This document shows, piece after piece, positions 34,796 through 41,796 of a DNA stretch of 41,796 nucleotides (within the stretch, counting starts at the first letter, position 1; each line of letters starts with the position of its first letter). The translations under genes were made by a program, and so were the position numbers. The notes under the pieces were generated by a model, which was not told the origin of the DNA, ran no database searches, and worked only from the letters and a program-made list of their open reading frames with translations. Location: contig JAVCCZ010000009.1 of assembly GCA_030765265.1 (NCBI GenBank), positions 1 through 41,796 of the forward strand. Direction: 5' to 3'. Origin of the DNA: Candidatus Erginobacter occultus (GTDB lineage Bacteria > Auribacterota > Erginobacteria > Erginobacterales > Erginobacteraceae).

Positions 34796-34990
34796 ATGAT
34801 TGAACTGGTGCTGGTGGTATTTCTCCTGGCGATGGCGGTGATGACGACGGTGGCGGTCAAGGTGGGGATGAAGACGGTGGATTTTATCGAGGAATTCCGC
34901 CGGAAATACCAGGAACTGGAAGAGGGGCAGCGGGAGATCATCCGGCTCCTCGGACCGGAAGCCCGGCCGGAAAGCGGGGGCGGGGATTGA
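34796..34990 (+). CDS. Small membrane-anchored coiled-coil protein
   Basis: 64 residues with a strong ribosome binding site (AAGGAGGCG). An N-terminal membrane helix (IELVLVVFLLAMAVMTTVAV) is followed by a charged amphipathic helix (FIEEFRRKYQELEEGQREII) and a flexible tail. I do not recognise a family. Its stop overlaps the ATG of the WG-repeat gene (TGATG), so the two are translationally coupled and might form a membrane-tethered pair. Confidence 0.65.
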   Translation: MIELVLVVFLLAMAVMTTVAVKVGMKTVDFIEEFRRKYQELEEGQREIIRLLGPEARPESGGGD

Positions 34991-35976
34991 TGTCCCTGCT
35001 GCCGGTCAGGGTCTCGACCGGGTACGGCTACGTCGATCGGGAGGGGCGGTGGGCGATCACCCCCCGGTTCAGCCTGGCATTTCCCTTTTATGATGGCCTG
35101 GCCCTGGTCTCCCTCGCCCGGCGCCGGTTCGGGGGGAGGACCAGGGAATCTTACGGCTTCATCGACGGCGGAGGAAACCCGGCGATCAAGCCCCGATTCC
35201 GGGAAGCCTTCTCCTTCTCCCAGGGGCTGGCCACGGTTATCCCCCCCGGGCTCCGGCGGGGCCGCTGGGGTTACATTGACCGGGAGGGGAAGGTGATTAT
35301 CCGACCCCGTTTCACGGTGACCGGGAGTTTCTTCGAGGACCGGGCCCGAGCTGCCGTCTCCGGCCCGGTCGGCTTTCTCGATCGCACCGGACGCTTTGCC
35401 ATTTCTCCCCGGTTTGCCGAGGCGGGGGATTTTTCCGACGGTCTGGCCCCGGTCCGCAGCGAGGGGGAGAAGTGTTGGGGCTATATCGACCGGGAGGGGA
35501 AGGAGGCGATCGGCCCCGGATTCGCCTGGGCGGAATCCTTTTCCGAGGGGTTGGCCCGGGTCAACCGGGAAGGAAAGTGGGGCTTTATCGACCGGACCGG
35601 GCGGTTTATCTTCCCCCCGGTCTTCGACTTTGCCTCCGATTTCTCCCAGGGGTTGGCCCCGGTGGCGGTGGATAAGGGTTTCGACCGGGTCCTGCGGGCG
35701 AAGACCTCCGGGAAGTGGGGCTATATCGATAGCCGGGGACAGGGGGCGATCGACTCCCTCTTCGACCGGGCCTTTCCCTTCCGGGACGGGTGGGCCCGGG
35801 TTATGCTGGCCGGGCGCTGGGGCTACATCGACCGGGAAGGCCGGCCGATGGAAGAAGCCGGTTTCGATGACGCCACCGATTTCCGGCAAGGCCTAGCCTT
35901 GGCCTGGAGGGGGAAGCAGATCTTCGTCATCGATACCGACGGCCGGATCCGGGAGGTTGCAGTTGGGAAAAAGTAG
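34990..35976 (+). CDS. WG-repeat protein (eight repeats)
   Basis: 328 residues made almost wholly of WG repeats (PF14903 type), each about 33-40 residues: WGYIDREGK.AI.PRF..A..FS.GLA.V. I count eight full copies (YGYVDREGRWAITPRF, YGFIDGGGNPAIKPRF, WGYIDREGKVIIRPRF, VGFLDRTGRFAISPRF, WGYIDREGKEAIGPGF, WGFIDRTGRFIFPPVF, WGYIDSRGQGAIDSLF, WGYIDREGRPMEEAGF) and a partial ninth. The repeats probably form a beta-solenoid or propeller used for binding. There is no signal peptide or membrane helix, so it should be cytoplasmic unless held by its coupled partner. ATG at 34990 overlaps the previous stop; a TTG one codon earlier is less likely. Confidence 0.9.
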   Translation: MSLLPVRVSTGYGYVDREGRWAITPRFSLAFPFYDGLALVSLARRRFGGRTRESYGFIDGGGNPAIKPRFREAFSFSQGLATVIPPGLRRGRWGYIDREGKVIIRPRFTVTGSFFEDRARAAVSGPVGFLDRTGRFAISPRFAEAGDFSDGLAPVRSEGEKCWGYIDREGKEAIGPGFAWAESFSEGLARVNREGKWGFIDRTGRFIFPPVFDFASDFSQGLAPVAVDKGFDRVLRAKTSGKWGYIDSRGQGAIDSLFDRAFPFRDGWARVMLAGRWGYIDREGRPMEEAGFDDATDFRQGLALAWRGKQIFVIDTDGRIREVAVGKK

Positions 35977-36021
35977 AAAGTAGCCCGAGAACGCCGGCGG
36001 AATATCAAGGAGAAATCAGTT

Positions 36022-36870
36022 ATGAAAATCAGACCGAGAGTCCTGCCCCCCGGCTGGTACCCGGGGAGCGCCGGGGAGACCCGGCGGACGATTGAAGGGT
36101 ATCTGGCGGATGAACCGGCTCCCCGGGGCCGGGCGGTAGCGGGGGTGGCGCCCCACGCCGGCTGGACCTTCTCGGGGCGGCTCGCCCTCCGGGTTTTGCT
36201 CCAGTTCCGCCGGCCGGTGGAGACGGTGGTGGTGGTAGGCGGGCACCTCCCCCCCTCGGCCGGGGTCCTGGCCGCTTTCGAGGAAGGGTATGAGACCCCG
36301 CTCGGGGTGTTGGCGGCCGACCTGGAACTGCTGGAAACGATCTCCGATCATCTCTCCGCTCCTCTCCGGGAAGACCGATCCCCGGACAATACCGTGGAGA
36401 TCCAGCTGCCTTTCCTGAAATACCTCTTCCCCGATACCCGGGCTCTGGCCCTCCGGGCCGCCCCCTCCCCGGCGGCGGAGGAACTGGGCCGGGCGATCCG
36501 CCAGGGGGCCGACTCCCTGGGGAGATCGGTGGCCGTCCTCGGCTCCACCGACCTGACCCATTACGGGTCGAATTACGGTTTCAGCCCGGCCGGGCGGGGG
36601 GAGGAGGCGGTGAAATGGGTCAAGGAAGTCAACGACCGGGCCTTTATTGAAAGCTTGCTGGAGATGGACGGCCCGGAAGCGCTCCGCCGGGCCGGGGAAG
36701 AGCAGTCCGCCTGTTCGGCGGGCGGCGCGGTGGCGGCCCTGGCCTTTGCCCGAACTTACGGGATCGAAAAGGGGCGGCTGGTCGAGTACCTGACCAGTTA
36801 CGACATCCACCCCGACGAGTCGTTCGTCGGCTACGCCGGGATCGTTTACGAAAAAGGTGCCAGTCATTGA
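36022..36870 (+). CDS. MEMO-family protein (AmmeMemoRadiSam system protein B)
   Basis: 282 residues. Family hallmarks are in order: PPGWYPGSAGETRRTIEGYL at the start, VAPHAGWTFSG, VVVVGGHLPP, DNTVEIQLPFLKYLFPD, AVLGSTDLTHYGSNYG, CSAGGAVAALAF, and LTSYDIHPDESFVGYAGIV. MEMO proteins share a fold with aromatic-ring-opening dioxygenases and metal ligands of the H...D...C type; bacterial members commonly occur with AMMECR1 and a radical SAM protein. Neither of those partners is adjacent; the radical SAM gene at 33.2 kb is a different type. AAGGAGA precedes the ATG. The last residues (EKGASH) are encoded by one arm of an inverted repeat, so the natural C-terminus was probably altered. Confidence 0.9.
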   Translation: MKIRPRVLPPGWYPGSAGETRRTIEGYLADEPAPRGRAVAGVAPHAGWTFSGRLALRVLLQFRRPVETVVVVGGHLPPSAGVLAAFEEGYETPLGVLAADLELLETISDHLSAPLREDRSPDNTVEIQLPFLKYLFPDTRALALRAAPSPAAEELGRAIRQGADSLGRSVAVLGSTDLTHYGSNYGFSPAGRGEEAVKWVKEVNDRAFIESLLEMDGPEALRRAGEEQSACSAGGAVAALAFARTYGIEKGRLVEYLTSYDIHPDESFVGYAGIVYEKGASH

Positions 36871-36945
36871 ATATTGACATTTAATAATACCGGCAGGTTA
36901 GTCACCCTCCAAAAATGTCAATATTCAATGACTGGCACCTTTTTC
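36850..36945. repeat. 33-bp perfect inverted repeat between convergent genes
   Basis: Arms 36850-36882 and 36913-36945 are exact reverse complements with a 30-nt loop. The left arm holds the last codons of the MEMO gene, and the right arm the last codons of the DUF3006 gene, so both proteins end EKGASH. T5 runs close each arm, so it may also act as a bidirectional terminator. AAAAAGGTGCCAGTCA resembles ends of dispersed elements in other genomes (from memory). Confidence 0.85.
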
Positions 36946-37164
36946 TGTCCGGCGCAGGAGTTCTTCCCTCAGCTTACGCACCTTCTCCCGCTGGGCGGCT
37001 TCGGCCTGGGGGTTATCCTCGATGGTGAAGTCGAGGATGCTGCCGTCGTGGACGTTTCCCGGCAGGAACTCCACCGGCCAGACGAAGTCCCCCGGCACCC
37101 CCTCGATTTCAAGGACCGCCAACCGTCCGTCCTCGATCCGGTCGATAACCACTCGCAGTTTCAT
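36925..37164 (-). CDS. DUF3006-family small protein
   Basis: 79 residues with AAGGAG 8 nt before the ATG at 37164 (longer upstream reading lacks signals). It reads MKLRVVIDRIEDGRLAVLEI then EGVPGDFVWPVEFLPGNVHD and GSILDFTIEDN, the DUF3006 pattern (VDRIEdxxAVLxxE ... LPxxxxEGdxL). DUF3006 proteins are short and of unknown function, often found near ComEC-type MBL-fold genes; one such gene is 5 kb away here. The C-terminal part is a charged helix (AEAAQREKVRKLREELLRR) followed by EKGASH from the inverted repeat. Confidence 0.78.
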   Translation of the reverse strand: MKLRVVIDRIEDGRLAVLEIEGVPGDFVWPVEFLPGNVHDGSILDFTIEDNPQAEAAQREKVRKLREELLRRTEKGASH

Positions 37165-37226
37165 CGATATTCTCCTTTTTGGTAAATACCGCAGATCAGC
37201 AGCATCTTTCCCGGTTAGGAATGACA

Positions 37227-38765
37227 TCACTCATCATCCGGGGTATCGCTATCCGGCATTTCTCTCAGGTAGGCTGATACCCGAAGGGCCTCGGCCGTCC
37301 GGCCCATCTCTTCCAGGATCCGGCGGGCGTCCGACAGGGATTGGCGGGCCTCGCCGGTCTCGCCCAGTTCCCGGTGGGCCAACCCTTTGATGACGTAACT
37401 GTAGGCGATTTCGGGGTTGAGCTCAATCGCTCGTTCAGTCCGGGTGATCGCGGCGGGGTAATCGCGGCGGGAGAAGTAATACGACCCCAGCTGGTGGTGG
37501 GCGAGGTCGAACTCCGGGTAACCCTCGATCACCCCCGACCAGAAAGCTTCCCCGTCCCGCCAGAAGCCGATGACCTGCCGGGTCAGGCCGCCGAAGAAAA
37601 CGGCCGCCGCCAGGGCGGCGACGATCGTCGCCGTTCGGAACCTTTCCCGGGGAAACCAGGCGTCGAGTCCGCCGCCGGCGAAGAGCGCGAGGCCGGCCAG
37701 GGGGAGATACATAAACCGGAGGGCGACCTCTTCGGTCCCGCCGAAGGGAACGAGCCGGCTGACCGGGAGGAGGCAGAGGAGAAAAAAGAGAGCCCCGAAG
37801 AGGCGGGTCCTCCCCCCTTCGCCCCGGAAGATATCGGTGAAGAAAGCCAGGGGAACCAGGGCCAGGAGGATCGCCCCGGCAAGGGGTCCGGACCCGGCCG
37901 GAAGTCCGGCCGCCGCCGGATAGAGAGGGGAGAGGCTTAAGGGGAAGAGAGCGGCTTTCAGGTAGAAGAAGATCGTCTTCCCGGCCCGGAGGATATTTCC
38001 GAACTCCCAGCCGTAATGGCCCCGGATCCCGGCCTCGGGCGCCAGCTGCCAGAAGAGCGAGAGGGCGGCGATCACACCGGCGGCCAGGAAGAGGGGGAGT
38101 TTCTCCAGGAGCAGCCGGGGGCTAAGCTTCCGCCCGGCCCGCCAGTCAGCCAGGAGCAGAACCAGGGGCAGGACCGCCGTCGTGGCCTTGGCGAGGAGGG
38201 CCAGGCCGCCGAGAACCAGGGAGAGGATGAGGGGGCCCCGGCTCTTTTCCTCCAGGTGTTTTTGGTAAGCGAGCAGGGAAGAGAGAAAGAAAGCGGCCGA
38301 GAGGAGATCCTTTCTCCCCGAGATCCAGACCACCGCCCCGGACTGGAGAGGATGGACGGTGAAGAAGAGCCCGGCCAGGAAGGCGGGGAGGAGCCGGCGT
38401 CCGGAGAGGCGGTAGGCGAGGGCGAAGAGCAGGCCGCCGTTGAGCAGGTGGAGGAACAGGTTATGGAGGTGATAGGGGATCGGGTTGTCTCGGAATAATC
38501 GGTATTCGAGGGCGAAGCTCAGGGTGACCAGGGGGTGGTACTGGCGGACCACGCGGGAGGTGAAGATCCGGGTCAGGCCGGCCGGGGAGAGGTCCCGGAC
38601 CAGGGGGTTGTTGAGAATCTGGGAAGGGTCGTCCCAGTTGACGAAATCGAAATCGAGCGCGGGGAAGAAGACCGCCGTCCCGGCGATCAGGATGAGCAGG
38701 AGAGCGAAAAGGCGGAAGGCGGCTCCCGCCGTCCGGGCTTCGGGCTGGTGTTCAGGCGGTGTCAT
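37227..38765 (-). CDS. TMTC-like integral membrane glycosyltransferase with C-terminal TPR repeats
   Basis: 512 residues with about ten membrane segments. The first luminal loop has FDFVNWDDPSQILNNPLVRD, the acidic DD motif of TMTC/GT-C type enzymes, then RIFTSRVVRQYHPLVTLSFA, PIPYHLHNLFLHLLNGGLLF and SGAVVWISGRKDLLSAAFFL, which match the same family. The C-terminal ~90 residues contain two TPR-like units (FDLAHHQLGSYYFSRRDYPA, AITRTERAIELNPEIAYSYV, IKGLAHRELGETGEARQSL). Eukaryotic TMTCs are O-mannosyltransferases; bacterial members probably transfer sugars from lipid carriers at the periplasmic face. It overlaps the exonuclease gene by 14 nt, so it shares the minus-strand operon though no functional link is obvious. 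Confidence 0.8.
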   Translation of the reverse strand: MTPPEHQPEARTAGAAFRLFALLLILIAGTAVFFPALDFDFVNWDDPSQILNNPLVRDLSPAGLTRIFTSRVVRQYHPLVTLSFALEYRLFRDNPIPYHLHNLFLHLLNGGLLFALAYRLSGRRLLPAFLAGLFFTVHPLQSGAVVWISGRKDLLSAAFFLSSLLAYQKHLEEKSRGPLILSLVLGGLALLAKATTAVLPLVLLLADWRAGRKLSPRLLLEKLPLFLAAGVIAALSLFWQLAPEAGIRGHYGWEFGNILRAGKTIFFYLKAALFPLSLSPLYPAAAGLPAGSGPLAGAILLALVPLAFFTDIFRGEGGRTRLFGALFFLLCLLPVSRLVPFGGTEEVALRFMYLPLAGLALFAGGGLDAWFPRERFRTATIVAALAAAVFFGGLTRQVIGFWRDGEAFWSGVIEGYPEFDLAHHQLGSYYFSRRDYPAAITRTERAIELNPEIAYSYVIKGLAHRELGETGEARQSLSDARRILEEMGRTAEALRVSAYLREMPDSDTPDDE

Positions 38766-40038
38766 CCTGCCGGGGAGATGAGACGGCTCGTTCGACCAGG
38801 CGATAGACGGCCCGGCCGCGCTTTTTCTTCCACCAGGAGTCGAGATCGGCGGGGAGCCGGCGGTCGATCTTCTCCCCGCTCCCGGGGCGGCGGCGGAAAT
38901 AGCGCTCCCCGGCCCGGTACTCCCCGAGGATCCTTTCCCAGCCGTGCCGGAAGAAGACGGCGTTGTCGCCGCTGATCGGGACCCGGGCCAGGAGGGTTCC
39001 GAGGCAGGCCCGGTCCACGGTTTTGCGGAAATAGTCGAAGCGTTTCGGCGCGTTATCCTCTTCCTGGAAACGGAGGAAGATCTCCGCCGCCGCCCGGGCG
39101 TCGGCGGTGGCCCGGTGCCAGTCCTTGAGCTCGATCCCCAGCGCCTCGGCCACCGCTCCCAGCCGGTGGCTCTGCCCCGGCATCCGGGCCCGGGCGGCGA
39201 CCAGGGTGCAGAAAGCCTCGTTGGTCAGGCGCCGTTTCAGGATTTTCCGGGCGGCCCGTTTCAGAAAGGCGTAGTCGAACTCGATATTATGGGCGACCAG
39301 GGTATCCTCTCCGACAAAATCGAGGAATTTCGGCAGGACCTCTTCCAGGGGCGGGGCGTTCTCCAGGTCCCGGTCGGTGATCCCGGTTATTTCGGTGATC
39401 AGGCGGGGCAGCGGCCGGGAGGGTTTGATCAGGGCGCTGAACTCCTCCCCCGCGGCCCCGCCGGAGATCCGGACCGCGCCGATCTCGATGATCTCGTCCC
39501 GGCGAGGGTCCTTCCCGGTGGTCTCGAGATCGAAGGCGACATAGCGGCGTCCGAAACCTTTCTCCGCCGTCAACTGTTGTCCCTGGCCCAGCTTGAAGAC
39601 CAGGCCGGCGGCGGAGTAACGTCCCCCGCCGGGTCCTCCGGGGGCGAGAGCGAGGACTTGGTCGCCGCGCAGGTAACGGAGTCCGTCCCGGATATCGAAC
39701 TCCAGGGTTGGTCCTTCCCCCCGGCCGGGTTCTCTCATCGGCCGGATATTTTTCCGGTGAGGCTTGAAGATCCGGTTGAGCAGGGAGATCGCGGCCGGTC
39801 CATCCGGACTGTCGCCGGGGAGGACGGTGAGGACGCGTCCGTTCCGGAGATCCTCGGTCAGCAGCCGGAGCATCTCCTGGAGACCGGGAAGCGAGAACGG
39901 AGGGACCAGGCGGGTGGGGGAGGCCTTAAAGAGGTCGGGCCGGGAGATCGGGATCGTGGAGAGGAGGTCTTTCAGCCCGGCCGGGATCTCCCGGCCGGGG
40001 AAGATCTCGTCGAGGATCTGGATCCCCTCCGGCGTCAC
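38752..40038 (-). CDS. DEDDh 3'-5' exonuclease (DnaQ/epsilon-like) with an N-terminal DHH-like region
   Basis: 428 residues from a GTG start that overlaps the punA stop. Residues ~165-330 are a DnaQ-type exonuclease: ExoI YVAFDLETTGKDPRRDEIIE (D-x-E), ExoII LVAHNIEFDYAFLKRA, and ExoIII WHRATADARAAAEIFL with the His-x4-Asp of the DEDDh class. The N-terminal ~150 residues include LTVLPGDSPDGPAAISLLN, which recalls the GDxDxDGxxA motif of DHH/RecJ phosphoesterases, but the catalytic Asp pattern is incomplete and no DHH triad is seen. The C-terminal ~90 residues are basic. It may proofread or trim nucleic acid. Its place between punA and a membrane glycosyltransferase is unusual for a repair gene. 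Confidence 0.85.
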   Translation of the reverse strand: MTPEGIQILDEIFPGREIPAGLKDLLSTIPISRPDLFKASPTRLVPPFSLPGLQEMLRLLTEDLRNGRVLTVLPGDSPDGPAAISLLNRIFKPHRKNIRPMREPGRGEGPTLEFDIRDGLRYLRGDQVLALAPGGPGGGRYSAAGLVFKLGQGQQLTAEKGFGRRYVAFDLETTGKDPRRDEIIEIGAVRISGGAAGEEFSALIKPSRPLPRLITEITGITDRDLENAPPLEEVLPKFLDFVGEDTLVAHNIEFDYAFLKRAARKILKRRLTNEAFCTLVAARARMPGQSHRLGAVAEALGIELKDWHRATADARAAAEIFLRFQEEDNAPKRFDYFRKTVDRACLGTLLARVPISGDNAVFFRHGWERILGEYRAGERYFRRRPGSGEKIDRRLPADLDSWWKKKRGRAVYRLVERAVSSPRQDDTA

Positions 40039-40883
40039 TTTCCCGGATCCCCCCCGACTTTTTTCATCTCGGTGACGACGTACTCGATCAGGGAGGCCAG
40101 TTTCCGGCTGGCGGCCCCCGCCGCCGCGGTGACTTCCTCGTGGGTCAGTTTCGCCGTCCGGTCCGAGCTGACCAGGTTGGAGATGAAGGTGATGGCCAGG
40201 AAACGCAGTCCGAGGTAGCTGGAGACGATCGCTTCGGGGACGGTGGACATCCCGACCGCGTCGGCGCCGAGCTGGGCCGACATCGCGATCTCGGCCCGGG
40301 TCTCGTAACTGGGGCCGGAGAAAGAGATCAGGATTCCTTCCCGGAGTTCGATCCCCAGTTCTTTTCCTCCCTGCCGGGCGATCTCCCGCAGCCGGGGATG
40401 GTAAGCCCGGGCCATATCCGGGAACCGGGGGCCGACGCTGTCGTCATTGGGGCCGGTCAAAGGATTGAGCCACATAAAGTTGATATGGTCCCGGACCAGC
40501 ATCAGGTCGCCGCCGTTGAACTCGGGGTTGATCCCCCCGGCGGCGTTGGTGTTGATGACGGTCTTCACCCCCAGGGCCTTCATCACGAAGAGGGGATAGA
40601 GGATCTTATGGGCCGGCAGTCCCTCGTAGAAATGGACCCGGCCCTCCTGGACTACCACCCCTTTCCCGGCGCAGGTGCCGAAGGCGAGCTGGCCGCCGTG
40701 GCCCTTGACCGAGGAGACCGGGAAGTTGGGGATCTCCCCGTAGGGGATATGAACCGCGTCCTCGAGCATATCCACTACCGTTCCCAGTCCGGAGCCGAGG
40801 ATAATCCCCACCTCCGGCTTGATCCCGGTCCGGGTGGCCAGATAATCTACTGTCTCCTGTAACTTCTGCTTGTCAACAATCAT
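40035..40883 (-). CDS. punA: Purine nucleoside phosphorylase (trimeric type)
   Basis: 282 residues with the trimeric PNP signatures: GIILGSGLGTVVDMLEDA (phosphate loop), VSSVKGHGGQLAFGTCAGK (family HxG), GRVHFYEGLPAHKILYPLFV, VINTNAAGGINPEFNGGDLM, DHINFMWLNPLTGPND, FSGPSYETRAEIAM, and DAVGMSTVPEAIV. It cleaves purine nucleosides with phosphate to free base plus (deoxy)ribose-1-phosphate. The Asn that binds the purine is kept (ISNLVSS). It lies directly downstream of deoB, whose product interconverts (deoxy)ribose-1- and -5-phosphate, so the pair forms a nucleoside salvage unit. An inverted-repeat element sits in the 126 nt between them. The stop overlaps the exonuclease start (GTGA). Confidence 0.95.
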   Translation of the reverse strand: MIVDKQKLQETVDYLATRTGIKPEVGIILGSGLGTVVDMLEDAVHIPYGEIPNFPVSSVKGHGGQLAFGTCAGKGVVVQEGRVHFYEGLPAHKILYPLFVMKALGVKTVINTNAAGGINPEFNGGDLMLVRDHINFMWLNPLTGPNDDSVGPRFPDMARAYHPRLREIARQGGKELGIELREGILISFSGPSYETRAEIAMSAQLGADAVGMSTVPEAIVSSYLGLRFLAITFISNLVSSDRTAKLTHEEVTAAAGAASRKLASLIEYVVTEMKKVGGDPGK

Positions 40884-40920
40884 AATCGTGTTTCCTCTTT
40901 TACATTTACCAGGGTATTAA

Positions 40921-41006
40921 TTCACCGCGGAGGCGCCGAGGGCGCGGAGGGTATCTATGGTACAACTACTCTTTTTTTCTCCGCGTTCTCCGCGCCTCCG
41001 CGGTGA
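40921..41006. mobile_element. Gene-less relative of the GxxExxY-element inverted repeats (MITE-like)
   Basis: The left arm (40921-40949) and right arm (40979-41006) are imperfect reverse complements around 29 nt. Both closely match the arms at 15342-15371 and 15812-15841 (TTCACCGCGGAGGCGC start; CCGCGCCTCCGCGGTGA end). It sits between deoB and punA and ends 3 nt from the deoB stop. Confidence 0.6.
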
Positions 41007-41009
41007 TAC

Positions 41010-41796
41010 TCAGTTTTTTCCGATCAGGGAAAGGAAGCTCTCCCCGTAGCCCAGTTCGGCCAGGCCGAGGTATTCGCTGATGGTCTGGGCGATGTCGGCG
41101 AAGCTCTTCCGGATACCCAGGTCCACCCCGGGCTTCACCGGCGGACCGCCGACCAGGAGCGGGATGTACTCCCGGGTGTGGTCGGTATGGCCGGCGAAGG
41201 TGGGGTCGCAGCCGTGGTCGGCGGTGATGAAGAGGATATCTTCCGGCCGCAGGGCGGCGAGAATCTCCGGGACCCGGCCGTCGAACTCTTCCAGGGCCCG
41301 GGCGTAGGCTTCCACTTCGCGCCGGTGGCCGTATTTCATATCGAAATCGACCAGGTTGGTGAAGATCAGGCTGTAGCCGTCCATCCCCATCGCTTCCAGG
41401 GTCCGGTTGACCCCGTCCATATTATCCTCGATGCCGATCGTCTCGCTGACCCCCTTGCCGGCGAAGATATCGTGGATCTTCCCCACCCCGTAGGTCTTCA
41501 GCCCCCGGCGGACGACCAGGTCGAGGACGGTGTCCGAGGGCGGGGCGAGGGAAAAATCGTGCCGGTGGGCGGTCCGTTCGAAAGACCCCGGTTCCCCGAT
41601 GAAGGGCCGGGCGATCACCCGGGCCACCCCGTGTTCCCCCTGGAGCAGCTCCCGGGCCTGCCGGCAGAAACCGTAGAGTTCTTCCAGGGGGACGATCTCC
41701 TCGTGGGCGGCGATCTGGAAGACGCTGTCGGCGGAAGTGTAGATGATCGGGAAACCGGTCTGACAATGTTCTTCGCCCAAATCCTTGATGATCTCG
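41010..41796 (-). CDS. deoB: Phosphopentomutase DeoB, C-terminal two thirds (partial)
   Basis: The gene enters from the right edge; the frame is open through the last base (reading EIIKDLGEEHCQTGFPIIYT), so an internal ATG near 41780 is not the true start. About 260 residues of roughly 390 are visible. Motifs of the alkaline-phosphatase-like DeoB family: PIIYTSADSVFQIAAHEEIV, RVIARPFIGEPGSFERTAHR, GVGKIHDIFAGKGVSETIGI, FTNLVDFDMKYGHRREVEAY, and ITADHGCDPTFAGHTDHTRE with metal-binding Asp/His residues. It interconverts ribose-1-phosphate and ribose-5-phosphate with Mn2+. It leads the operon deoB-punA-exonuclease-TMTC. Confidence 0.95.
   Translation of the reverse strand, partial: EIIKDLGEEHCQTGFPIIYTSADSVFQIAAHEEIVPLEELYGFCRQARELLQGEHGVARVIARPFIGEPGSFERTAHRHDFSLAPPSDTVLDLVVRRGLKTYGVGKIHDIFAGKGVSETIGIEDNMDGVNRTLEAMGMDGYSLIFTNLVDFDMKYGHRREVEAYARALEEFDGRVPEILAALRPEDILFITADHGCDPTFAGHTDHTREYIPLLVGGPPVKPGVDLGIRKSFADIAQTISEYLGLAELGYGESFLSLIGKN

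Noticed and set aside
33181-36870. An AmmeMemoRadiSam system formed by the MEMO gene and the radical SAM gene
   Set aside because: The radical SAM protein has an N-terminal B12-binding-like domain and is not the AmmeMemoRadiSam type, it is on the opposite strand, and no AMMECR1 gene is present.
38944-40218. Plus-strand ORF of 424 codons opposite the exonuclease
   Set aside because: The minus strand has the full DEDDh motif set; the plus frame is Gly/Glu/Asp-rich shadow sequence that also crosses the punA gene.

Overview
The window is GC-rich, densely coded DNA from a diderm (Gram-negative) bacterium; a secretin, a PilM-to-PilP platform and many signal peptides imply an outer membrane. The lineage cannot be fixed from sequence alone. 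The style (type IV pilus genes next to large secreted proteins with [10 protein letters not shown] repeats and Pro/Thr linkers) suggests an uncultivated phylum of the kind known from metagenomes, and this is only an inference.

Layout. 1-2.7 kb: the end of mutS, a NIL-domain protein, a hybrid histidine kinase and a stand-alone receiver. 2.9-8.9 kb: first type IV pilus (T4P)/type II secretion (T2SS) block with assembly ATPase pilB (cut by an in-frame TAG), an ExeA-like ATPase, a sigma54 activator with a degenerate receiver, pilC, and a major pilin with its own sigma54 promoter, leader hairpin and terminator. 9-15.3 kb: two secreted proteins (a subtilase and a four-P-domain protein). 15.3-15.8 kb: a GxxExxY gene between perfect 30-bp inverted repeats. 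15.9-24.7 kb: second pilus block with two PilT-type ATPases, a ParA-like ATPase, a PilM-PilN fusion, PilO, a 37-codon overlapping ORF, PilP, the PilQ secretin and a small membrane protein. 24.8-28.1 kb (minus): a minor-pilin operon resembling GspH/I/J/K plus a secreted DUF7305-like protein. 28.3-30.7 kb: a secreted NHL-repeat protein. 31-32 kb: a ComEC-type metallo-beta-lactamase-fold protein. 32-36.9 kb: a flippase-like membrane protein, a B12-binding radical SAM protein, a WG-repeat protein and a MEMO-family protein. 36.9-41.8 kb (minus): deoB, punA, a DEDDh exonuclease, a TMTC-like membrane protein and a DUF3006 protein.

How it fits together. The pilus genes make an almost complete T4P/T2SS-like machine (motor, platform, secretin, major and minor pilins, two retraction-type ATPases). 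Three large exported proteins with unrelated N-terminal parts (protease, P-domains, NHL repeats) lie between its gene blocks, and all end in the same C-terminal module of exactly six ~40-residue Ca-loop repeats (245, 242 and 242 residues). A secretion/display machine encoded with its own cargo, marked by a shared C-terminal module, is the most interesting hypothesis here.

The region also carries many short inverted or dispersed repeats. Near-consensus sigma70 promoters (TTGACA-17-TATAAT type) precede the exported-protein and minor-pilin genes.
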